Assembly: GCF_035083965.1 (NCBI RefSeq)
Contig: NC_089738.1
Coordinates: 15,030,734 to 15,094,733, forward strand
Reading direction: 5' to 3'
From: Branchiostoma lanceolatum
Taxonomy: Eukaryota > Chordata > Leptocardii > Amphioxiformes > Branchiostomatidae
DNA: 64,000 nucleotides
Program-made: the position numbers and the translations under genes
Notes under the pieces: model-generated
What the model saw: the letters and a program-made list of their open reading frames with translations, nothing else
What the model was told of the DNA's origin: nothing
The model's database searches: none
Shown: positions 56,011-64,000 of the stretch, piece after piece
Layout: each line of letters opens with the position of its first letter
Numbering within the stretch: position 1 is the first letter of the stretch

Positions 56011-57125
56011 CGGTGCCGGATCCCGTTTCTCCTGTCCAAGAAAATCTGTGACGTCTGTAGCAAGGGACACGTTTGACTCCATAGGCCCTTCCACTCGGCT
56101 CACTTCGATGCACACGTGGTTCTGTGCATCCAGGAAATCATCACAGTTACGTAATAAACATGGCGGGTACGTAGGAAACAACGAAACCAAAAGTACAGCT
56201 AGCAACGTCAAAAACCTCCTTACGCTACAGATTACCAAGATGATATCGATCTATTCTGAAGTTTAAGTTAAAGGTGAAATTCTTCCCACACCTTACAGTT
56301 GTGTGCACCAGTTGTGCAACAATAAAACGGGGTCTACTCCGCCAGTAATGGTTTGTGTGCCCATCCAACTCCCATACTCGTAGGTGTTATAAGCAGATCA
56401 GAGGAAGCAGTGTGTACCATTTTCAAACTTTGAACAAGCGACCTCCCGTCAGCACTCTACCCCCGAGCCTATTGCACCGGTTGATATGCAAGCTGTGTAT
56501 ATATAAATCTAGATGTGCAAGGGTGATGGTTTTAACGAACAAGATGATACAAGAGTAGTGATATGTATTGCTCACTTCGTTTATTTTGTTCTTTCTCTTT
56601 TTCTTTCATATCTGATGTTTCGTTCTGTACGTCTCCAGCGCAGGCTTTACCCCCCTGGCTTTCTAAGAACACCTGCAACCTCCTAACAATGATCACGAGT
56701 ATTCCCTGCAGACCTTGACAACACCTACACACAGCCCATACAGCTGTAGTTACGGGTACTTACACGCTCAACCACCCGCTAGGGTACATTGTAACGTTAC
56801 AGGAAACGAAAGGAGGGGATCAGGTGAGCGTAAAACATGATTGATGAGCAGTACTGTTCTGAAAACGGTAAAGCTGGGGGAAGAGCTCACGTAGCCAACC
56901 CCGCTTACAATTGCGGCAAGTGCTCAGTTGCCACCGTCAAGGGCACTGTCGCGGGGAAGTTGAAGTTGTCCCCTTGTGACATATTACCTCTTCTGAGAAG
57001 GTACTTTTGTTTTAGATGGGCGACTTTGTTGCCACCGCACTGAATTTTTGTTTTCAGTGATGCTACATGGTTGGCTGGCTAGTTTATTTGTTTGTTTATT
57101 GGTTTGTTGACTGGCTAGTTAATTG

Positions 57126-57181
57126 GTTGTCTGTCTGTCTGCCTGCCCGCCTGTCTGTCTGTCTTTCTGTCTGTCTGTCTG
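57126..57181. repeat. (CTGT)n tract
   Basis: An interrupted CTGTCTGTCTGCC run of about 55 bases. Confidence 0.85.
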
Positions 57182-58065
57182 GTCATGTTTTTGGCTGTCC
57201 GTCTGCCATGTTTTTCTTTAAGATATAAACCACACATCTACCAATATTCTACGGAAAGGTAGAATTTGTCCGCTCCATCTTTTTCCTATCTTGCCAGTTT
57301 AGGCTGAGACAGGGGTCCTGACATAACATGTGATACTAATACATCTGGTGTCGCAAACCTACGTCAGATCTTCCTATCACATACCTATGTTACAACGTTA
57401 CTATGAGTCACAATTCTTGTCTGCAGTGTCGACGTTAAATAATGGTGCAAGGCACAGCACATGACTGCCAAACAGCGTTGTCAAATCCTCCCCAGTGTTG
57501 AGGTAAACTCGGGCCACTTGCCGTGGGAAGCAGTCTTAAAGGAGTTATTATCCTGACGTCTCGGGGCGCACTCTAAGACCCCCATGCGCGACCAGTGTAA
57601 TCTGCGTAAGAAACAGGTAGTTGTGGGAAACGTTGTGTGGGATGAAACACGGGTTTTGCTAAGTGCACAATAAAACTCCCACGACCTCCTACCTTCGCCA
57701 AATGATGTTAACCTTCAAGACTGACGTATTATAAATGTTTCTCATTGATCATGGAAGTAAACTTGTCATCTGCATCAATTGTATCACTTTTATCATCTTC
57801 TCCACCCAGATAACAGAAGTTGCTCAAAGTATAAGAGTCGTAGCTTGAGAAAGAAGGCTGTTCCTAGCAGTTATTGTGAAGTCCAAAAAATGCATTATTA
57901 GTATGAATATGCCATCATTTGCCACTAGGGTATTATAGATTTTTCTCATTGATAATGCAGATTAGGCCATGAACCACAAAGGGGCCAAAATGCAATCATC
58001 ATTCGTTCGATTTCGAGGCCTTATTAAAACCTGCCCACATCACATATATCAACACAATCCATCCA

Positions 58066-58083
58066 GACACACACACACACACA

Positions 58084-58146
<63 letters not shown>

Positions 58147-58175
58147 ACACACACACACGCACACACACACACACA

Positions 58176-58227
<52 letters not shown>

Positions 58228-58321
58228 CACACACACAAACACATACAGACACACACACTCTCTCTCTCACACACACACACACACACAGACACACACACAC
58301 ACACACGCACACACACACACA

Positions 58322-58370
<49 letters not shown>

Positions 58371-58379
58371 GCGCGCGCG
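58066..58379. repeat. Compound (CA)n/(CT)n microsatellite
   Basis: About 310 bases of ACACAC with four CTCTCT interruptions and GC steps at the end (CGCGCGCGCG). The His-Thr and Cys-Val ORFs across it are artefacts. Confidence 0.95.
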
Positions 58380-59336
58380 AACGCTGCCCAAACCATTTTG
58401 GCGAAGGTAATTGATACGGAACTTATACGGACTTGATTTGCGCACGTGTAAGTGTGACAGTCTCACAGGTAGTCACGGTCATGCCATTCGGATTGACGGC
58501 TGGATGAATCATCATTTGTTGAATCTTCTATTTGTATGAAAATGTCAGCAAATGGGCGGAATCCATGTGGGAGGTGCAACAGAGCACAGAGAAAGCAGGA
58601 TGACCCAGCATTAATCCCCATTAAAGCTTTTGAAAGGGGTGGGAGGTTCCTGTGCGCATGTGTGACATCTACTACTTGTTGACGCCAGACTAATCAAGCG
58701 CTGTTGACACTTTTTTGACAGATTATTAGAACTTTCAAAACTTAAATTTGTTGCTTGTTGTTGTACAACATACATGGTGGTGCCAATATAAGTCATGTTT
58801 GAATTGGCATTTCAGACAATGTCCACAATATTAAATATATGCGTTAATGATTATCAACACAAAGTCTGATTAGTCAATCACGTTTACAGAAACATAAAAG
58901 AACATAAATGTATCATTCAATGAACAGCTCTTAACAGTTCATATTTCCCATCATCGAATTTTATAGTCATTGACGTCTAACGTTACATCAACATTATAGT
59001 ATTACGCAATATGAATGACATCATGGTGAACAGTTGTTTTTTTAAGGATCTATTTTCTATACACAACACACACGGTTTGGGGTCTGACACTAAGTCCCCT
59101 GTAGGGCTTCTCCCAGAGTTTGACACTTGATGGTATACTATCACTCGTGTAAGCAAAGAGAACACGTTATATAACGTTGTATCCCATTGGATTGGTATTA
59201 CACATGACGGTACTCTGGGCACCAGGCCAATTACATGAATTGATGAAGGCGAAACGAGATCGAGAGTATTCAAGATTCCACAGTCCGCTATGCGCGCCGA
59301 AAAGAACCCAGCACACTTATCGAGAAGCATAGGGGT

Positions 59337-60122
59337 GTTAACCATCTGACTCATCGTAACAACAGAGAAGCAAAAGCGGTGAGGTCAATGCCGATCAACA
59401 GGCTGATGACCTCTTGAGCAGATTTTCGAAGACAGTAATGGGCAAGACCTGAACAGGCAATAGAGTCTGAGTTATATAGGAATGTAGTTGAACTTGCTGT
59501 AGAGTAGAGTACATGTTTCATCCAGGTAGGAGTTACTTTGCTCCAGTTTAGGCCGCCCCGCAGTTGGTCTCAGTGAAGCTACAGTGCTTTATACTACTGG
59601 ATGTGACTCCATGTGTTTGTCCCAAGCCTTGATTTATACGTTCAACGGGGCCGGGGCGCCACTTGCTGTACGACGGGTTTGTGAGAACGACACGCACAAT
59701 GTTGGTTCTTGCCTCAGAACTTTATTTTTTGAGTTAACTCTCTCGCGCTTGCTTCCATTGACATTTGAACCAAGCATTTCGTTTCAGAAAGCCCATTTGT
59801 ATACAAGTGTTAATCAAGGAATGCTCATCTGCTTTTTTTTCTCTGTGAAACTTATGAAATCCTGCCATGTCCAAGCCTTTATTATTACATCAGAAGAGGT
59901 GTTATCACCGTGTTAACCATTTATTTGCTTATTTAATGGTTCAGCATGTACATGCCAGGGCTGCCCAACTAGCCGGAGGCTATTACTAAGGGCGAACCCT
60001 CGTGTTAACCATATGACGCATCGTAACAACAGATAAACAAAAGTCAAGGCTGACCAAAACGTTGATGACCTCTTCGGGCAGAATCGAGTAGGCAACAGAA
60101 AGGGACCAGACCTGAAGAGAGC
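59337..60122 (+). repeat. Two dispersed direct copies of a ~125-bp sequence
   Basis: GTGTTAACCATCTGACTCAT...CGTAACAACAGA...GATGACCTCTT...GCAACAGA-like blocks occur at 59337-59465 and again at 60003-60122, 666 bases apart, with many differences. This is an old duplicated repeat, not a gene. Confidence 0.6.
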
Positions 60123-62423
60123 TTCAGGACGGCAGGGGTCAGTCTATTATTATGAACACTCGAGAAGCAGGTCGCCAGGTGGCGCAGCACTCCGGGAATA
60201 AATCTTGACAGGCATACGGTGGACGGCAAAGTTTCCACCATTGTGGCACTATAAAGTGCAATAAATGTTTCCCCTTTTTATACACCTTAGAGACACAGAA
60301 AATTTCATATTTCTAATGGCTCTACCCTTGATTTTAAAGCACATCTGTACCTACCATTTACATTACTAAGAAGCGAGAAGAAGCCAAATTCATGTAATTA
60401 TTAGACTATTGCTAGCTCATCATTTTATATATGTATTTGTTAACTGTGACGTACTCTGTTGTGACCTGCACTGAACCCAGTGGATATACGGTGTACAATA
60501 ACTCATTCATCATCTCCATGGTTTCTGCGGATTCAAAATACGGAAAGGACAAAAAGTGTCTACCTGCGGCATTTTTCTTGTGGTCCGCATTTCCAACTCT
60601 TCTTCTCCTCTTTGTGTAGCGACAGCTGGCGGAAAGACGTGCAAAATGCCACAAAAAGGTTAGTAAAACACAGAGCCGCATCCTACATCTGCTTGGAGAG
60701 ACGTTAGTTGACCGCTAGTAACCCGGGATCTATGACGTAGTTCTCGCGAGAGTTTGATGTGGGCGAGACTCACACGTGATTTGGCAGAGTCGACCATTTT
60801 GTTACCGTGAAGGAATGGTTGGAAGTGTAGGGTGACAGTTTTTGTTGGCGATTTTTAATCCATGTAGGCAGAAAGGCACAAACCAGGTAAGATACGATGA
60901 TAGTATAGGACCTAGAGGTCATTTTTGGTGGATAGTTCTTGTCGGACAAACGAAGGAAATACAGGAAATACTCGGTAAGAGTTTGGGTATGCCAGCCAGG
61001 AAGGAGGGTGGGTCGCCATGTTTCTGTTTTGTTGAACTCTCACAACGTAAACACGATGATATTTACGTAACGTTTTGGACTTTTCCATATCTAATACCAG
61101 TTTCTACAGTTTCAACAGGGTATTTATATATTAACTTTAACGTTTTACGACGGTTCTAAAGTTATGTTTTTATTCTGATTTTGTTTTGACACCGCAAAAT
61201 TATAACAATAGTTTTAAAGTCCTAATTATGTACGCCGTTACGTTATACTTCAACTAAAAACGCCTTGGAGAAAAGCTGCCCCAAATGTGATAGGCACATC
61301 TAACAGTTACGATCTCAACCTTCTGCTGAATCCTGCATCCAGTGCAGATTTTGTGTTCTACCATAGTTTACCTCAACTGGACCATGTTGGTACCTTCGTA
61401 CATAAATAATTTGTCCTCCCCTAGGTTATAGCCTTGTCCTAAGACTGAGACAGCAAAACAAAAACATGCATGGCATTGTACCTACAGCTGATAACCTTGC
61501 AGTTTGTACCCTGAGGGTCATCTTGAATTGATTGGCAAGCTTCAAAATGCCTGCCTGTAACCTGAAAAAGGTTTGAGATTGCAGGTGAAATATAAACAGG
61601 TTTTGCAGTCCAGAAAAATTCCAGCTGGATATTTAGCTAGTATAGAATAAGTAGCAGAGTCTAAGATAAGCTCACAATTCTCGTTGCACTATTTGTAGAG
61701 GCCCATAAGAACACAGTTTGATGTAAGTATACTTTGAACTTTTAGAAAAAACACAGACTAATTCACATCAATCAAGATATGTTCCTGACTTCCAAAGGTA
61801 ATTGTGGTTTCCTTGCCTCAATAAGTATTGTACTTTTGACATTAATTGTTTGGTACGTGGTGATGTGTATATTTGTTACTATTTGTTCATTTTTAAAAAT
61901 TGTAAGCAAACTCTGCAATTCAGAGTAGTATTTCCCCTGCTCATGTATGTTTGCACTTGCTGATAATGATAAATAATAAATGTATGCATGATAACAATAC
62001 AGGCTGAGAAGGTCAAGGCAAAAAAATGTATTTCCTAGGAGGTAAAAATGGTCTCTTGGTAGTCTTATTTTTTGATGACCCAGTTATGTCCCACACCCAG
62101 GCATGCTGATATGTAACACATAGTGCAGTGTTTGTTTAGGTGTAGCTGAAAAAACATCATGGTGGTTATGCAACCATCTACTACAGGCAGACACTTTTGT
62201 TGGTGTTTACTTTCTGAGTAAATGGATTATAATCTAACTTGCTGGGTTGAGAAATATTTTTTGAATTTCTTCCTACCATGGGCTAGTTCTCCTACAAAAC
62301 TGTTAATGGTTCATGCGGTTGAGAAATGTTTTCGAGAGGCGTGGGCAAACACAGCATAAAACCACTGCAAATACATGTATTCAAGAATTTACAGTATATT
62401 GTAAACCAAGCGATCATCAGATG
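60123..62423. other. Stretch without a supported gene; possible transcription start region near 60.63 kb
   Basis: At 60641-60661 ATGCCACAAAAAG is followed by a consensus donor (GTTAGT), and the 60.6-60.85 kb area is less AT-rich. This could be the first exon of a plus-strand gene lying beyond the window, but four codons cannot establish it. The rest is AT-rich with no exon-like signal. Confidence 0.25.
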
Positions 62424-63196
62424 TAGCCTCCGTTGCAGACTCTGAAGCGGCTTTTTGGGGGGCTAAATAATACACTTTTTGCAGCCACCCCGTAACTATC
62501 AGCCATCCTGTAACCATCAGCCGCCTAGAGTCTGCGTTATTACGGCATGTCAAAGCGTAATTAAAATCACGTTAGGGCGATTAACGCAGAGGTGCGAATT
62601 TCCTGCCTATGGTAGACCGCACAATAAGAACAGTATACACGCACCTCCCCCAGTCAGTGTGCTGTCACGCTTGTGGCAAAATAGTTTGCCATTTCTACTG
62701 TTCCTAAAGACAAACTTCGATTATTAGAAGCAGTGTTTCCGCCAGACCGCGACTGAGAGGCCGTCCACTTGGGGAGGGCCGTACCGCGAAAATTGATTTT
62801 CGCGGTACGGTCAATCAATTTTCGCGGTACGGCCCTCCCCAAGTGGACGGCCTCTCAGTCGCGGTCTGGCGGAAACACTGCTTCTAATAATCGAAGTTTG
62901 TCTTTAGGAACAGTAGAAATGGCAAACTATTTTGCCACAAGCGTGACAGCACACTGACTGGGGGAGGTGCGTGTATACTGTTCTTATTGTGCGGTCTACC
63001 ATAGGCAGGAAATTCGCACCTCTGCGTTAATCGCCCTAACGTGATTTTAATTACGCTTTGACATGCCGTAATAACGCAGACTCTAGGCGGCTGATGGTTA
63101 CAGGATGGCTGATAGTTACGGGGTGGCTGCAAAAAGTGTATTATTTAGCCCCCCAAAAAGCCGCTTCAGAGTCTGCAACGGAGGCTACATCAGATG
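62415..63196. mobile_element. 764-bp palindromic (foldback) element with 9-bp target duplication
   Basis: CATCAGATG at 62415-62423 and 63188-63196 flanks two arms of 375 bases (62424-62798 and 62813-63187) that appear identical by eye in inverted orientation. The 14-base loop is TTCGCGGTACGGTC. Outer ends are TAGCCTCCGTTGCAGAC. A 9-bp duplication with long inverted ends is typical of Mutator-like (MULE) elements. No transposase is present. The two identical 82-codon ORFs on opposite strands simply mirror the palindrome. Confidence 0.92.
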
Positions 63197-63374
63197 AGAC
63201 ATTTCCCATGCAAAAGCAGAAACCCTAAAGGAAACTATGCAGACAATAGCTACTTCAGGCTGTAACATGTGACCATTTTTATATACATGTTGCATGCATG
63301 CAGTTTGACTAGTTTTCTGTTTTATATACACATATTACTACATTAGTATTAGCATAACTGTGTAACATACCTGG

Positions 63375-63462
63375 CCTAGTTTACGGGGGCTCTCATACTC
63401 TCCCCTGACAAGCCTAGCTAGTTGTTTAGGGGACTGGGAGAGTATGGGAGCCCTGGAAAAGT
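63375..63462. repeat. Short hairpin
   Basis: TACGGGGGCTCTCATACTCTCCC pairs imperfectly with GGGAGAGTATGGGAGCCCTGG around a CTAGCTAG-containing loop. It is similar in style to the hairpins at 8533 and 28730. Confidence 0.7.
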
Positions 63463-64000
63463 AACTACAATGTAGTATGGTACTCAGGCTATATATAGCA
63501 TACCTGCTTCAAAGGTAAAGGCATAAGTTTGGTGTCTTGTTGTATTATATCAAATGGGTATGATCTTTTCACCCCAAAGAGCCTTGCAAAAAAAAAGTTG
63601 CATATCCAGTTTGTTACTTTTGTTTGTTCTGCTTAACTACAATAGTAAACTCCTTTAGGCATAACACTCCAGTTTTGTACAATTGCGCAAGACCAGACTG
63701 GTAGGTTTGATCCATACACACCTGGATAGACCGTCACCTCCACTTGTTTTGATAAGTTCAGTGGGACCTTTAGCACACTGAAGTAGCCGTTTGGCACCCC
63801 ATTCTCTATCAGTTACAGAGTTAGGCAGCAGGGAGAAGGTTAATGGTCTCGAGGTGTGGCTCTCCCCCAACACCGGACATCCTGCTTGATGTCCCACGAT
63901 CATCCGAAAGAACCCCCCCCTCCGATCCAAAGCTAGTTACTCATCTTCACCTTAGTCATGTGACGAAAAAAGTTGTAAAGTGGCTTTCCGAAGGGCATAA

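Noticed and set aside
55852..56238. Minus-strand ORF with a signal-peptide-like start ending in Arg-Glu repeats
   Set aside because: It begins with TTG, has an in-frame stop just upstream and no ATG, and its C-terminal half is a translated CT microsatellite. No splice partner was found.
58024..58466. His-Thr and Cys-Val rich ORFs up to 155 codons
   Set aside because: Translations of the CA/CT microsatellite.
58983..59354. 123-codon minus-strand ORF
   Set aside because: Much of it overlaps the dispersed SINE-like repeat (GATAAGTGTG(G/C)TGGGTTCTTT family), and it has no domain.
60412..60681. Minus-strand ORF starting MRLCVLLTFLWHF with a donor-like GTAGAC
   Set aside because: The hydrophobic start could be chance. 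There is no convincing second exon, and the region also reads as a possible plus-strand transcription start.
62479..63132. Two identical 82-codon ORFs on opposite strands
   Set aside because: They are mirror images within the palindromic element, so their identity reflects the inverted arms and not protein conservation.

Overview
The window is intron-rich eukaryotic DNA from an animal. It has GT-AG introns, secreted and extracellular protein families, many short foldback (MITE-like) elements, SINE/LINE debris and long microsatellites. The combination suggests an invertebrate deuterostome, most likely a cephalochordate (amphioxus); that assignment is an inference from gene and repeat style, not a match. 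Exons were assembled by hand from splice signals and codon phase. For every protein-coding model the exon lengths sum to a multiple of three.

Region by region. (1) 799-15538, minus strand: a 14-exon secreted metallocarboxypeptidase of the M14 N/E family (1758 aa). It has one catalytic domain, then three transthyretin-like domains separated by Ser/Thr-rich mucin-like spacers, then a long basic tail carrying a four-copy 19-residue repeat. (2) 15.6-18.0 kb: intergenic, with a 16-bp minisatellite and a TG microsatellite. (3) 18192-20141 and 21945-24482, plus strand: two tandem, homologous four-exon genes for small secreted cationic proteins (94 and 133 aa). They share the first three exons and all three intron phases but have unrelated C-terminal exons, one acidic and one Gly/Arg/Tyr-rich. 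I do not recognise the family; this pair is the best candidate for something undescribed. (4) 26162-29842, minus strand: a six-exon ADP-ribosylglycohydrolase-like gene (400 aa). Copies of its own exon ends are tandemly repeated in intron 1 and downstream of its stop. (5) 36703-40216, minus strand: a two-exon secreted cystine-knot protein (117 aa) whose C terminus resembles norrin/VWF-type CTCK domains.

From 40.2 kb to the end I can support no complete gene. That stretch is repeats: paired MITE families, a 44-45 bp minisatellite in two blocks with duplicated flanks (50.5-54.0 kb), a degenerate LINE 3' end, CT and CA microsatellites, and a 764-bp almost perfect palindrome with a 9-bp target-site duplication. 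A 1.65-kb foldback element lies at 31.1-32.7 kb. The four gene groups belong to different pathways and I see no operon-like or functional link, except that three of them encode secreted proteins.
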